Positions 6,891 to 17,048 are shown, counted from the stretch's first letter. The stretch is 48,133 nt of DNA from a bacterium (GCA_035505375.1 DATJQV010000033.1:1-48133); one strand, 5' to 3'. The notes: generated from the sequence alone by a model not told the origin. Numbers and translations: made by a program.

Positions 6891-9602
6891 ATGAACGCAA
6901 TGAAGGGACATCCACTCGGAATGTTGATGGTCTGCGCGGCGGTGGTCGTTTGCGTCGGAACCGCTTCAGCGGATTGGGTCACGACCACAGTGGCCTTAGG
7001 AAACTCCCCCAATACCGTGGCGGTGAACCCGGTCACCAACAAGATCTATGTCGCGAGCTACGACTTCACCTACGCTAGAAGCAGTCTCATGGTCATCGAC
7101 GGCACGACTAACGATACGACCACGGTGCTCGTGGGCTCATATCCTGTTGGCGTGTCAGTGAACCCAGTCACCGACAAGATCTATGTCGCGGACCTCTTCG
7201 GTAACGATGTCACGGTGATCGACGGCGCGACTAATGACACAACCGCCGTGGCCACCGACTCATATCCCACTGCTGTCGCAGTGAACCCTGTCACCAACAA
7301 GGTTTACGTCGCGAACCAGCGCAGCAATAGTGTCACGGTGATCGACGGCGCGACCAATGCCACAACCACCGTGGCTGCCGACTCATATCCCGGTCATGTG
7401 TCAGTGAACCCGGCCACCGACAGAATCTACGTCGCGAACTACGGCAGCAGGAGCGTCACGGTGATCGACGGCGCGACCAACGATACGGCCACCGTGGCGG
7501 TGGGCTCACATCCCGCGGCCATGGCGGTGAACCCGGTGACCAACAAGGTCTACGTCGCGAACTCCGGAAGCAAGAGCGTCACGGTCATCGACGGTGCGAC
7601 CAACGCCACAACCACGGTAACCGTGGATTCGAGTCCGTTTGACGTGGCGGTGAACCCGGTCACCAACAAGATCTACGTCGCGAACGTCTACGGCAACAAT
7701 GTGACGGTCATCGATGGCGCGACCGGCAGCACGACCACCGTGGCCGTCGGCAAGTGGCCTACCGCGGTCGCGGTGAACCCGTTGACCAACAAGATTTACG
7801 TCACGAACGAAGGCAGCAGCAACATGACCGTTATCGACGGCGCGACAAACGAAACAACGACGGTGCCTGCAGATTCAATCCCCACTGCAGTGGTGGTGAA
7901 CCCCGTTACCAATAAGGTGTACGTGGCGAACTACAGCGGCGACGATGTGACCGTGATTGATGGTGCATCGAATACCACGACCGCAGTGCCGGCAGACTCA
8001 AGTCCTTCTGCCGTGGCAGCGAACCTGATAACCAACAGGATCTACGTCGCGAACAGCAGCAGTAACACTGTCACAGTCATCGATGGAGCGTCCAATGACA
8101 CGGTCACCGTGGCAGTCGGCTTGCATCCCAATGCCGTGGCAGTGAACCCGGTCATGAACAAGGTCTACGTCGCGAACAGCAACAGCAGTAACGTGACGGT
8201 CATAGACGGAGTGACCAACATGACGACGACGGTGTCGGCAGACTCAAGTCCCTCAGCCGTCGCGGTGAACCCGGTTACCAGCAAGGTTTACGTCGCGAAC
8301 CTCAACAGCAATAATGTGACGGTCATAGACGGGGCGACCAATGATACTACCATGGTGACCGCGGGTTCGCATCCCAGCGCCGTGGCGGTGAACCCAGTTA
8401 CCAACAAGGTCTACGTCGCGAACCTCAGCAGTAACAATGTGACGGTCATAGACGGGGCGACCAATGATACTACCACGGTGACCGCGGGCTCACATCCCAG
8501 CGCCGTGGCGGTTAACCCGGTCACCAACAGAGTCTACGTCGCGAACAACAACAGCAACAACGTGACGGTCATCGACGGCGTGACCAACGCCACGGCAACG
8601 GTACCCGCTGGCTCGATTCCGTATGCGGTGGCGGTGAACCCGGCCACCAACAGGATTTATGTCGCCAACCGCTACAGTAACAACGTGACGGTGATCCACG
8701 GAGCCACCAACGCCAAGACCACGGTGGCCGCGGGCGCAGAGCCGTTTGCCGTGACGGTGAATCCGGTCACCAACAAGATTTACGTCGCGAATTCCGGCAG
8801 CAACAACGTGACGGTCATCGACGGCGCGACGAACGCCACAACCAGCATTGCTGCGGGGACGACACCCTCGGGGATCGCAGTGAACCCGATCACCGACAGG
8901 ATCTATGTCGCGAACAGCGGCAGCGATAGCGTGACGGAGGTGACGGAGGTGCCGACCAACGATACCAAAGTGCGTGCCGTCTGGAACCCGCTGCCTGGGG
9001 ACACGACCTCGCACGGGCGTGTGGTCCTGGATGGCCGAGGCGTGAACCGCTGGGCGCCGGGCCGCACGACGATGATGGCTGTACTGAACCGAGTCGGGAC
9101 GGTGCAGTTGCCCTGGAACTGGGCGTATGTGATTGGCGGGGGCGGCACTGACTCGATGTCATGGTCGTACAACTGGCGTAGCGACTCGCTGATTGCTGGC
9201 GAGAACTTCGTCTGCTGCGTGCCGCTTGAAGCTCAGGCCGCGACCGCCAACAACCTCGGTCGGGGGACGCCGTTAGCGGGCAACCTTGAAGTGTACCCGG
9301 TGTATCGGATTGGATTTGCCAGCGGAGTCGAGGAAACGATGAACGAGGAACGAGGAACGATGAACGTGGCGGCGACCATCGTGCGCGGCGTCCTGTTCCT
9401 GCCGCGGGACATGACCGAAATCCGCCCGGGGATTTCGGATCGTGTCCCAAGGCCAGTGCTGCTCGACGCCAGCGGGCGCAAGGCGCTCGACCTCCGGCCC
9501 GGCTCGAACGACGTGCGGTCGCTGGTCCCCGGCGTCTACTTCGTGCATTCGGCAGTCGACAATCGGCAATCGAAAATGACCAAGGTCGTGGTAACGAGGT
9601 AA
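6891..9602 (+). CDS. Secreted 16-repeat YVTN beta-propeller protein (paralogue)
   Basis: This 903-residue protein is the paralogue of its upstream neighbour, with the same order: signal peptide (MLMVCAAVVVCVGTASA, preceded by ten residues), 16 propeller units of 41 residues, the ~120-residue WNPLPGDTTSHGRV domain and a sorting tail (LLDASGRKALDL, VPGVYFVHS). ATG 6891 follows GAGAGGAAC at the usual 9-nt spacing from the previous stop. Units 14-16 and the region after them are almost identical at DNA level to the previous gene, while earlier units differ, which points to gene conversion or a recent recombination over the 3' half. A 7-nt gaacgag-type patch (9333-9368), the palindrome (9406-9448) and a tail patch (9556-9580) are all read in frame. 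Confidence 0.9.
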   Translation: MNAMKGHPLGMLMVCAAVVVCVGTASADWVTTTVALGNSPNTVAVNPVTNKIYVASYDFTYARSSLMVIDGTTNDTTTVLVGSYPVGVSVNPVTDKIYVADLFGNDVTVIDGATNDTTAVATDSYPTAVAVNPVTNKVYVANQRSNSVTVIDGATNATTTVAADSYPGHVSVNPATDRIYVANYGSRSVTVIDGATNDTATVAVGSHPAAMAVNPVTNKVYVANSGSKSVTVIDGATNATTTVTVDSSPFDVAVNPVTNKIYVANVYGNNVTVIDGATGSTTTVAVGKWPTAVAVNPLTNKIYVTNEGSSNMTVIDGATNETTTVPADSIPTAVVVNPVTNKVYVANYSGDDVTVIDGASNTTTAVPADSSPSAVAANLITNRIYVANSSSNTVTVIDGASNDTVTVAVGLHPNAVAVNPVMNKVYVANSNSSNVTVIDGVTNMTTTVSADSSPSAVAVNPVTSKVYVANLNSNNVTVIDGATNDTTMVTAGSHPSAVAVNPVTNKVYVANLSSNNVTVIDGATNDTTTVTAGSHPSAVAVNPVTNRVYVANNNSNNVTVIDGVTNATATVPAGSIPYAVAVNPATNRIYVANRYSNNVTVIHGATNAKTTVAAGAEPFAVTVNPVTNKIYVANSGSNNVTVIDGATNATTSIAAGTTPSGIAVNPITDRIYVANSGSDSVTEVTEVPTNDTKVRAVWNPLPGDTTSHGRVVLDGRGVNRWAPGRTTMMAVLNRVGTVQLPWNWAYVIGGGGTDSMSWSYNWRSDSLIAGENFVCCVPLEAQAATANNLGRGTPLAGNLEVYPVYRIGFASGVEETMNEERGTMNVAATIVRGVLFLPRDMTEIRPGISDRVPRPVLLDASGRKALDLRPGSNDVRSLVPGVYFVHSAVDNRQSKMTKVVVTR
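9406..9448. repeat. Dispersed palindrome, copy 2
   Basis: Identical in sequence to the palindrome at 6682-6724 and at the same place in the paralogous gene. Arms begin GGGACATGAC and end GTGTCCC. Confidence 0.8.
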
Positions 9603-9611
9603 GGGGGAGAT

Positions 9612-11945
9612 GTGAGACTCATCGCTTCTCTGCTGTTCCTGAGCTGCATCGTGTCGCTCGCGCTCGGCCAGTGGATTGAGACAACCATACGATTGCCGGA
9701 CTCCACGTCCAAGCTGGATAGTATCCGTATCATGCAGTATCACTCTCCGAACCGGACCGTCTACGTCGGCGGCAAGCACAAGCTGGTCGCCGTCGATGCC
9801 TTGACGCATAGGTTCCTGGCATGGATTACGCTGCCCGATTCGCCCCCGCCCATGGACATAGTGTGCAGCAGCACGGCCAGCAACCGGCTGTACTGCGCGC
9901 CACTCTCCAGGGAGTCGGTCTGGGTGGTGGACTGCGCTACCAACGGTCCTCTCAAACCCGTCCCGTTGCGCGCCCGCGTGCAGGCGATGTGCTACGCCGC
10001 TGGGCCGAACAAGGTCTACGCGGCCTGCCCGCCGGACAGCGTGGTCGATGTGATTGACTGCGCGACCGACAGCGTGGTGGCAATAAAGGTCCTATCCTGG
10101 CCCTCGGCGCTCTGCTACAACCCGGAGCTGAACCGCATCTACGTTACCAAGTCAACCTCCGACGAGGTTGCCGTCATCGACTGTGGCGCAGACACGGTAA
10201 TCAGCACCATCTGGGTACGTGGTGTCGAGCCTACCGCCATCGGCTATGACTCGGCGACCAATTGCGTGTACACGCTTAACTACACGAGCGCCACTTCGTC
10301 GATCATTGACTGCGCGAGTGACACCGTGATTCGCGTCGTCCCGGTAGACGCCAAGCCCGACAGGGTGGTGGTCGGGCCTGATGGCAAGGTCTACTGCGGC
10401 GGGTATGACGACTCGGTCGTGACCGTGGTCGAGCCACATGGGACAAGGACAGTCCCGGTTGGGCTGCATCTGTCGAGCATGAGCTTTGACCCCATCAGCC
10501 GGAAGGTCTCTTGCGCCTTGTCGGATTCGGACGTCGTGGTCATCGACGCCGTCGGCGACACCGTCGTGGCCCGTGTCCGGGCGGGTGAAGACCTGCGGCT
10601 GGTCTGCTACGACCCGGTGGATACGAGCACGTGGGCGACCAGCGCGGACGGAGCCATGGTCGGCATCATTGACGATGGGACAGACTTGCTCATCGACGCG
10701 CTCCTGTTCGGTTCCTTTGCTCCCAGGAATCTGTGCTACAATCCTGCCAACGACCGTCTCTACTGCCTGGGTCGGGGTCTGGCGGTTATTGCCTGTGATT
10801 CCAACCAGGTAGTGGGGATATTGCCGGTCGGCGGAACGGCGGACTCGATGATCCGGAACCCGGTCAACAACAGGCTCTACTTCAGCAGCCCGGCGGAGAA
10901 CACAGTGTCCATTCTCGACTGCGCGAGCGATACCATCATGGCGACTGTGGAAGCCGGCCAGTCGCCAGACGCAATGTGCTGTAGCGCTGATGGGAAGGTT
11001 TACGTGACAATCGGCGGGGGCGTCGCGGTCATCGACCCCGACGGTGACTCAGTCCGGAAGGTCGTGCCGACGCCTTACGACCCAAAGACGCTCTGCTACG
11101 ACCGCACCGACAACCGGGTCTACGCCGGCCTGGATAGCGGCAGGCTGGTGAGCGTTATTGATGTGGTCCGTGATTCAGTTCTGAAGAACGTGCCGGTCTC
11201 GGTGTCCTGCGACAAGGTCTGCTGGAACCAGAACCACGATAAAGTCTACGTGTCCGGGTCCTCAGACACGTCCGTGGTGGTCATCGATTGCGCCGGTGAC
11301 ACCGTTCGCAGTAGCCTGAGCGTGCAGACCTTCGCACCGCTGACCACGTACAGCGATTCGGCCAGTGACAGGGTGTTCGTTTCCGACGGTGACCTGCTAT
11401 ATGCCATCAACCCGGCGGCCGATACTCTGAACGGGGGGGTAGGCGTGGGGCACGTGGCGGGCATTGTCGACAACGGACAATCGGGCGGTGCCAACCGGCT
11501 TTACTGCGCCGAAACTGGGAACCGGGAGTTGTGCGTGACTAACGGTACAGGCGATGCCATAATACGCAGGGTCCCAATGGGGGTGAACTCAACTGTCTTG
11601 GCTTGGAACCCGGCTCACTGGTGGGTCTACGCGCTGGACCCTTATAGTCCCAGCATTGTCGTGGTGAGTGATACGATGCTCGGCATAGAGGAGACTGAGC
11701 CGCGAGTCCAAAGCCACAAACTTGAGGCGACAATAGTGCGGGGAGTGCTGGTGCTTGACGCAGTGTACAGTAGACAGAAGACAGGATACAGCGCCGAGCT
11801 GCTGAATATCACGGGGCGGAAGGTGATGGACCTGAGCACGGGGGCCAATGTTGTTCGGGCGCTGGCACCGGGCGTGTACTTTGTGAGGGAAGCCCAAGCG
11901 CAAGCTCAAGCCCAAGCGGTTCGCAAGGTCGTGGTCATGAGGTAA
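9612..11945 (+). CDS. Secreted YncE-like beta-propeller protein
   Basis: This 777-residue exported protein has a signal peptide (MRLIASLLFLSCIVSLALG, cleavage before QW) and many degenerate ~42-residue propeller repeats with the pattern N-x-VY and V-x-VIDCA-x-D. It is closer in style to the protein at 1692 than to the two 16-unit proteins. The GTG at 9612 follows GGGGGAGAT and keeps the 9-nt junction. The C-terminus has the sorting-type block (LLNITGRKVMDL, LAPGVYFVREAQ) followed by a (QA)n tail. A 7-nt cagtaga-type patch at 11761-11793 is translated in frame as the linker to that block. Function beyond a secreted repeat protein cannot be read. Confidence 0.87.
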   Translation: MRLIASLLFLSCIVSLALGQWIETTIRLPDSTSKLDSIRIMQYHSPNRTVYVGGKHKLVAVDALTHRFLAWITLPDSPPPMDIVCSSTASNRLYCAPLSRESVWVVDCATNGPLKPVPLRARVQAMCYAAGPNKVYAACPPDSVVDVIDCATDSVVAIKVLSWPSALCYNPELNRIYVTKSTSDEVAVIDCGADTVISTIWVRGVEPTAIGYDSATNCVYTLNYTSATSSIIDCASDTVIRVVPVDAKPDRVVVGPDGKVYCGGYDDSVVTVVEPHGTRTVPVGLHLSSMSFDPISRKVSCALSDSDVVVIDAVGDTVVARVRAGEDLRLVCYDPVDTSTWATSADGAMVGIIDDGTDLLIDALLFGSFAPRNLCYNPANDRLYCLGRGLAVIACDSNQVVGILPVGGTADSMIRNPVNNRLYFSSPAENTVSILDCASDTIMATVEAGQSPDAMCCSADGKVYVTIGGGVAVIDPDGDSVRKVVPTPYDPKTLCYDRTDNRVYAGLDSGRLVSVIDVVRDSVLKNVPVSVSCDKVCWNQNHDKVYVSGSSDTSVVVIDCAGDTVRSSLSVQTFAPLTTYSDSASDRVFVSDGDLLYAINPAADTLNGGVGVGHVAGIVDNGQSGGANRLYCAETGNRELCVTNGTGDAIIRRVPMGVNSTVLAWNPAHWWVYALDPYSPSIVVVSDTMLGIEETEPRVQSHKLEATIVRGVLVLDAVYSRQKTGYSAELLNITGRKVMDLSTGANVVRALAPGVYFVREAQAQAQAQAVRKVVVMR
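11761..11793. repeat. In-frame cagtaga-type 7-nt patch
   Basis: Units cagtgta, cagtaga, cagaaga and caggata follow one another at 7 nt. The same family occurs at 15184-15216, 20241-20274, 20437-20469, 21180-21236 and 21524-21557. Confidence 0.8.
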
Positions 11946-11954
11946 GGAGGCAAC

Positions 11955-13661
11955 ATGAGATTCTCGCCAATGCTCTTCATCCTCGGCTGCCTGCTGCTGG
12001 CGGGAGGAGTCCAGTTTTGTGTAGCCGCCGGCCAGGCGCAAGCTACCCCGAGTCCGGCGCGAGCGGCGCTCGGACAAATGAGCCGGGCAGAGCGGAAGAA
12101 CTCGAGCATATCCGTGGAGTTTGAGACGTCTGACAGCGAGGTTGTTCTACTCGGTCGCGAGGTCGAACATCTGTGGAATGCTGGCCAGTATGACGAGGCG
12201 TTGGCGCGGCTCGACAGCCTTGAGGCCACGGTCGGCCATGTGGCCATCGGCAACTCCTGGCGCAAGCCCGTGCCTACGCTTGAGACAACCCTCTGGGGAA
12301 GGGACGTCCGCATCGGTAACCGCGATTCGCTGGTGCAACTGGCCTTCGACGGCCAAGCTGCAAGCGGCAACCTCTTTGTGGCCCTTCGCCCCGGCAGCGG
12401 CTATCCACACTTCTCGGTGTGCGTGTCAACCGACAGCGGTGCTACTTGGGAGGAGACATTCACGTGGAACGGGAGCCCTCCGACGTCGATTGCCGGCCAC
12501 GTCGTCACGGACCATTTCTATGTTGCTTACAACTCGCCGGGAGAAGACCCGCAGCACATCCGGTTGCGACGGTTCCGGTGCAGCGACGGCTCGGCCGACA
12601 CTTTCCACAACGGCGACGTCTGGGTAATCCCCTGCACACTGGCGGTAGCCGATACGATGAAAGAGGTGTCGCTGAGCTCAAGCGGGTGGCTCAATATGGG
12701 CTGGCTGTACATGGCCGCAATCGCATCTGACGGCAGCGTTTGGTACGGCTATTGCAATGTCGGCAACGGGACGTGGTCCCGGTACCCGACGGGGATCACC
12801 TCGGGGGCATCGCAGGGCATCGATCTTGACTTTATCTGGTACTCTGACTCATCCCACCTTTTTCTTTCTTACTATGATACGAGTGATACGCTGCGGATAT
12901 GCACCTGGATAGGCGGGGGCTTCACTCAGCGTTTCTCGCTGCTCACGGGCACGGGCAACTCGACCAGTCTCTCAGGTTGCCACGATACTGTCGTCTGCGT
13001 CTACGAGGACGGTATTTCCTCACCGCACCAGATCCGATACGCCATCAGTTACGACAATGGGTACACGTGGACGACCGGCACGTTGAGCAGCGTCGACACC
13101 GCCGCGGAAGCGCCTGCGGTCGCGCCCTGCACGCTCGGCGTGCTCGCGGCCGTGTACCGGCACGAGGGTACGACACGCGAGTTGCGGTTCCGCCGGCGTA
13201 TCGGCAGCGGGCCTTGGAGCGACCCGGTTTCGATCGCGGACAACGAACCGTACTGGAGCCGGCCGGGGATCGAGTGCCTGGACGCGAGCGGCGTGTGCGG
13301 GGTCGCGTACCTCTCCAATACCATCCCGGTTGTGCGAGGAGCCTACTACAATCGTAGCGATTGGGTGTATGGCATTGCCGAGCAGCGCCGGCTCGCTGTC
13401 GACGAGAACATCCTGAGCGTCTTCCCGAATCCGCTCTCGGGCCTTGGTCAACTGACCTACACGCTGAACCGAGCCTCTGACCTGCGGATGCGAGTTTATG
13501 ACCGCGCCGGGCGCGCTGTGCTGACGCTCTTCGACGGCCGGAGCCCGGGCGGCAGGCAGTCGCTCGGGCTCAACGCTGCGGGCGTCGCGCCCGGGGTCTA
13601 CTTCATCCGGGCAGAGGCCGATGGCAGGGCATTGACAGTACCGGTGACGGTCGTAAAATAG
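11955..13661 (+). CDS. Secreted BNR/Asp-box protein, paralogue 1 of 5
   Basis: This 568-residue exported protein is the first of five tandem paralogues. After the signal peptide comes a conserved N-terminal block of ~90 residues (AERKNSSISVEFE, EVEHLWNAGQYDEAL, VGHVAIGNSWRKPVP) that I cannot assign. A propeller-like region with BNR/Asp-box motifs (STDSGATWEETF, SYDNGYTWTTGTL) follows. It differs from the other four in its end: a full-length, standard T9SS type A-like sorting domain (VFPNPLSG … APGVYFIRAE) without any repeat-derived linker. That suggests it is the ancestral form. AGGAGG 7 nt before ATG 11955 supports the start. Asp-box folds occur in sialidases and many non-enzymatic proteins, so no enzyme activity is claimed. 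Confidence 0.85.
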   Translation: MRFSPMLFILGCLLLAGGVQFCVAAGQAQATPSPARAALGQMSRAERKNSSISVEFETSDSEVVLLGREVEHLWNAGQYDEALARLDSLEATVGHVAIGNSWRKPVPTLETTLWGRDVRIGNRDSLVQLAFDGQAASGNLFVALRPGSGYPHFSVCVSTDSGATWEETFTWNGSPPTSIAGHVVTDHFYVAYNSPGEDPQHIRLRRFRCSDGSADTFHNGDVWVIPCTLAVADTMKEVSLSSSGWLNMGWLYMAAIASDGSVWYGYCNVGNGTWSRYPTGITSGASQGIDLDFIWYSDSSHLFLSYYDTSDTLRICTWIGGGFTQRFSLLTGTGNSTSLSGCHDTVVCVYEDGISSPHQIRYAISYDNGYTWTTGTLSSVDTAAEAPAVAPCTLGVLAAVYRHEGTTRELRFRRRIGSGPWSDPVSIADNEPYWSRPGIECLDASGVCGVAYLSNTIPVVRGAYYNRSDWVYGIAEQRRLAVDENILSVFPNPLSGLGQLTYTLNRASDLRMRVYDRAGRAVLTLFDGRSPGGRQSLGLNAAGVAPGVYFIRAEADGRALTVPVTVVK

Positions 13662-13715
13662 CGAGGTAACAGAAGTGTCGCTGCTCAATCCGATGTGTTC
13701 GGTGCAGGAGGCAGC

Positions 13716-15389
13716 ATGAGCAGGATAGCGGTAGTCACAGTCCTAGCGATGGTGGCATGTGCGTTCGCCTCGGAGGCACAAACGGCCCCGACCCCGGCGA
13801 GGGCCTTCTTTGTGCAGATGACCCAGGCTGAACGGAAGAACTCGTGCATCTCCGTGGAGTTTGAGAGTCCTGACAGCGAGGCGATCCTGCTGGGCCACGA
13901 GGTCGAACGTCTGTGGAACGGCGGTCAGTATGACGAGGCATTGCTGCAACTCGGCAACCTGGAGGCTCGCGTCGGGCACGTGGCCATCGGCAATTCTTGG
14001 CGCAAGCCGGTGCCGACGCACCAGACTATTCTCTGGGGAAGGGACGTCCGTGTCGGCAACCGAGATTCACTTCTGGAGCTTTCCTTCCCCGCCAGTGACA
14101 TTAGCGGAAGCCTATTTGTGGCCCTCCGCCACGGTCACGGGCCCGCCTACTACTCGGTCTGCATGTCGGCCGATAGTGGCGCTACGTGGGAGGAGACGTT
14201 CACTTGGGTCGGGAGCCCAGTTACATGCTTTGATGCGGGGCTACTCCAAACCCACTTCTATGTTGCGTACTACTCCCCCGGGGAGAACGCCCAGCAGGTT
14301 CGGCTGCGGCGGTTCCTGTGCAGTGACGGTTCGCTCGACGAACTCAGCAACGGTGACATGTGGGTTGCCGCCTGCACGCTTGATATTGGGGATACGGCAA
14401 GGGAAGTGTCGCTCATCTCCAGCGGGAGCGGCTTCCTGTTCATCACCACCCTCGTTTCTGACGGCAGCGTGTTGTTGAGCATGTCCACTGCGGACGCGGT
14501 GTCGTGGGTCAAGTGGTCGACGGGAATCACCTCGGGCGCTAGCAACGGTCTCGATGGTACCTACAATCTGGGAGACGTCCGCACTTCGGTCTTGTTATCC
14601 TATGTGGACGCGACCGACACCCTGCGCATCTATGGCGGGACAAACACAAGCTTCACTCAGCGCCTTGCGCTCTTCTGCGGGACGGGCGAACTAACCAGCA
14701 TCTCAGGAAACTACAAAGACGTCATCTGCGCGTACGAAGATGCGTCGACCTCACCCCAGAGGGTCCGCTACGCGGTCAGCACCGACGGCGGTGATACATG
14801 GACGACGGGCACACTTAGTGACACAAGCATCGCTGCGGACGCGCCCGCAGTCACGGCGCCCTATCTTACCGGCGGGTTCACGGCTGTGTACCGTTGTCGC
14901 ACTCCGACCTGCGAGCTGCTATGCCGTTCGGGTCAATACAACGGGACATGGTACTCGCCACATTCGGTTGCTGATTACGAGCCAAACTGGAGCCGCCCGG
15001 GAGTCAGGGAGGTAGTGAGGAACGTACTCGGGGTCGTATGCCTGTCAGACACAATCCCAGTCGTCCGCGGGGCCTACTTCGACCGGAGCGACTGGGTGTA
15101 TGGCATTGCCGAGCAGCGGCTGCCCCAGACCTCAAGCCGCCCGTCGCTGGCCACCATCGTCCGCGGAGTGCTGGTGCTCGGCGCAGTAGACGGTAGACAG
15201 CAGACAGCAGGCAGGGGAGCACCGTCCGACGGGGGCCGTTGCGGCCAACTTCTGAATGCAGCAGGTCGGAGCGTGATGGAACTGCATGCTGGCGCGAATG
15301 ACGTGCGAGGACTAGCGCCCGGGGTGTACTTTGTGAGAGAAGCACAAGCTCAAGCGCAAGCGGTCCGGAAGATAGTCCTCACTAGATAG
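13716..15389 (+). CDS. Secreted BNR/Asp-box protein, paralogue 2 of 5
   Basis: This 557-residue paralogue has the shared order: signal peptide, the AERKNSCISVEFE to NSWRKPVP block, an Asp-box propeller (SADSGATWEETF, STDGGDTWTTGTL), a conserved DRSDWVYGIAEQ segment, a repeat-derived linker, and the short sorting block (APGVYFVREAQ, QA-rich tail). I chose ATG 13716 because AGGAGG at 13706-13711 is correctly placed; an in-frame GTG at 13695 would add seven residues before the signal peptide. The gap to the previous gene is 54 nt, the only wide junction in this operon. The linker is encoded by a cagtaga-type 7-nt patch at 15184-15216. Confidence 0.87.
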   Translation: MSRIAVVTVLAMVACAFASEAQTAPTPARAFFVQMTQAERKNSCISVEFESPDSEAILLGHEVERLWNGGQYDEALLQLGNLEARVGHVAIGNSWRKPVPTHQTILWGRDVRVGNRDSLLELSFPASDISGSLFVALRHGHGPAYYSVCMSADSGATWEETFTWVGSPVTCFDAGLLQTHFYVAYYSPGENAQQVRLRRFLCSDGSLDELSNGDMWVAACTLDIGDTAREVSLISSGSGFLFITTLVSDGSVLLSMSTADAVSWVKWSTGITSGASNGLDGTYNLGDVRTSVLLSYVDATDTLRIYGGTNTSFTQRLALFCGTGELTSISGNYKDVICAYEDASTSPQRVRYAVSTDGGDTWTTGTLSDTSIAADAPAVTAPYLTGGFTAVYRCRTPTCELLCRSGQYNGTWYSPHSVADYEPNWSRPGVREVVRNVLGVVCLSDTIPVVRGAYFDRSDWVYGIAEQRLPQTSSRPSLATIVRGVLVLGAVDGRQQTAGRGAPSDGGRCGQLLNAAGRSVMELHAGANDVRGLAPGVYFVREAQAQAQAVRKIVLTR

Positions 15390-15395
15390 GGAGGC

Positions 15396-17048
15396 ATGAT
15401 GATTTTCCCGGCCGTGCTCTTGGTCTATTGCTGCCTGGTATCGATGGCAGGTGCGCGCGCAAGCGTAGAAGCCAGCCGGCAGCAGACAGCCCCGAGTCCG
15501 GTGCGGGCCTTCTTTGTGCAGATGAGCCAGGCAGAGCGGAAGAACTCAAGCATATCCGTAGAGTTCGAGAGTTCTGACAGTGAGGCGATCCTGATGGGCC
15601 GCGAGGTCGAGCGACTCTGGAACGGCGGCCAGTATGACGAGGCCCTGGTGCAACTCGGCAACCTGGAGACGCGTGTCGGGCACGTGGCCATCGGCAATTC
15701 CTGGCGCAAGCCGGTGCCGACCATCGAGAATGCGCTATGGGGGAGCGATGTCCGTATCGGGAACAGAGATTCGCTCTTGGATCTCGCCTTCGATCATGGT
15801 GGTAATGGTGATCCTATCCCCGTCCTCTTCGTGGCCCTCCGCCACGGCCACGGGCCCGAGTACTACTCGGTCTGCATGTCGACCGATGGTGGCGCCACTT
15901 GGGTAGAGACGTTCACGTGGGCCGGGAGTCAGGTTACGTCACTTGACGCGGGGTCACTCTACACGCACTTCTATGTCGCTTACTACGCTCCCGGGGAGAA
16001 CGCCCAGCAGGTCCGGCTGCGGCAGTTCCTGTGCAGTGATGGTCTGGCCGACGAATTCAGCAACGGTTCCATGTGGGTTGCGCCCTGCACGTTGGATGTG
16101 GGGGATACGGCAAAGGAAGTGGCGTACGCCTCCGGCATCGCCGGCTGGCAGTTCATCGCAACCACCGTATCTGACGGTAGCGTGTTGCTCCGTCGGGGTG
16201 GCACGGACGGGGTGTCGTGGTACAAGTCGTCGACGGGAATCACCTCGGGCGCCAGCAGGGGCCTCAGTTGCACCTACGATCTGGGAGGATCATACGGCGT
16301 GTGGATGTCCTATCTCGACGCGACCGACACCCTGCGTATTACCCGCGCCGGCTACGGTCCACTTGCGTTTGCACCTTTCTGCGGGCCGAGCGGACGGACC
16401 TGCATCTCAGGACTCTTCGGCCACATCATCTGCGCGTACGAGGATGCGTCGACCTCTCCCCAAAGGGTCCGCTACGCGGTCAGCAACGACCGCGGTGATA
16501 CATGGACGACGGGCACCCTCAGTGACACTGGAATCGCCGCGGAGGCGCCCGCAGTCACGGCAATTAGCTCCGCGTTCGCGGTCGTGTTCCGGCAGGAGAG
16601 TTCAACTCCCGATCTGTGGTACTGCTGGCGCGCGGACACCGGGTCCTGGTATCTCTCAGATTCATTTGTCGACCACGAGCCATATTGGAGTCGCCCGGGG
16701 ATCAAGTACGTGGGCCCGGGCTACGGGATCGTCTACCTGTCCGATACCAGCCCGGTCGTGCGCGGGGCCTACTTTGAGCGTACTTATTGGCCGGCGATTG
16801 CCGAACAGCGGCGGACCCAGGCGAACAGCCGGACGTCGCTGGCCACGGTCGTTCGGGGCAGGCTGGTTCTACCGCAAGCTGCAAGCCACAAGCCACAAGC
16901 CGCAAGCCTCCTGGATATCTCGGGCAGAAGCGTGCTCTGCTTGAAGCCGGGCGCGAATGATGTGGCCAGGCTTGCTCCCGGCGTGTACTTTGTGAGAGAG
17001 GTCCAAGCACAAGCCCATGCAGTCCGGAAGGTCATTGTTGCGAGGTAA
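15396..17048 (+). CDS. Secreted BNR/Asp-box protein, paralogue 3 of 5
   Basis: This ~550-residue paralogue repeats the family plan: signal peptide, the AERKNSSISVEFE/EVERLWNGGQYDEAL/NSWRKPVP block, an Asp-box propeller (STDGGATWVETF, SNDRGDTWTTGTL), a conserved SDTSPVVRGAYFER segment and a short sorting block (LLDISGRSVLCL, LAPGVYFVREVQ). Two ATGs are adjacent (15396 and 15399); GGGAGG at 15389-15394 overlaps the previous stop and is better spaced for the second. The linker is an agccaca-type 7-nt patch at 16873-16908, a different repeat family from the one at the same place in paralogue 2. Function is unknown beyond a secreted propeller. Confidence 0.87.
   Translation: MMIFPAVLLVYCCLVSMAGARASVEASRQQTAPSPVRAFFVQMSQAERKNSSISVEFESSDSEAILMGREVERLWNGGQYDEALVQLGNLETRVGHVAIGNSWRKPVPTIENALWGSDVRIGNRDSLLDLAFDHGGNGDPIPVLFVALRHGHGPEYYSVCMSTDGGATWVETFTWAGSQVTSLDAGSLYTHFYVAYYAPGENAQQVRLRQFLCSDGLADEFSNGSMWVAPCTLDVGDTAKEVAYASGIAGWQFIATTVSDGSVLLRRGGTDGVSWYKSSTGITSGASRGLSCTYDLGGSYGVWMSYLDATDTLRITRAGYGPLAFAPFCGPSGRTCISGLFGHIICAYEDASTSPQRVRYAVSNDRGDTWTTGTLSDTGIAAEAPAVTAISSAFAVVFRQESSTPDLWYCWRADTGSWYLSDSFVDHEPYWSRPGIKYVGPGYGIVYLSDTSPVVRGAYFERTYWPAIAEQRRTQANSRTSLATVVRGRLVLPQAASHKPQAASLLDISGRSVLCLKPGANDVARLAPGVYFVREVQAQAHAVRKVIVAR
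16873..16908. repeat. In-frame agccaca-type 7-nt patch
   Basis: Units gcaagct, gcaagcc, acaagcc, acaagcc and gcaagcc follow at 7 nt. The same family is at 6620-6653 and, in the variant agccgtN, at 20371-20401 and 31217-31247. Confidence 0.8.

Noticed and set aside
4236-8960. CRISPR array from the 123-bp spaced repeats
   Set aside because: Units are translated propeller repeats without spacers of unique sequence, and no cas gene is near.
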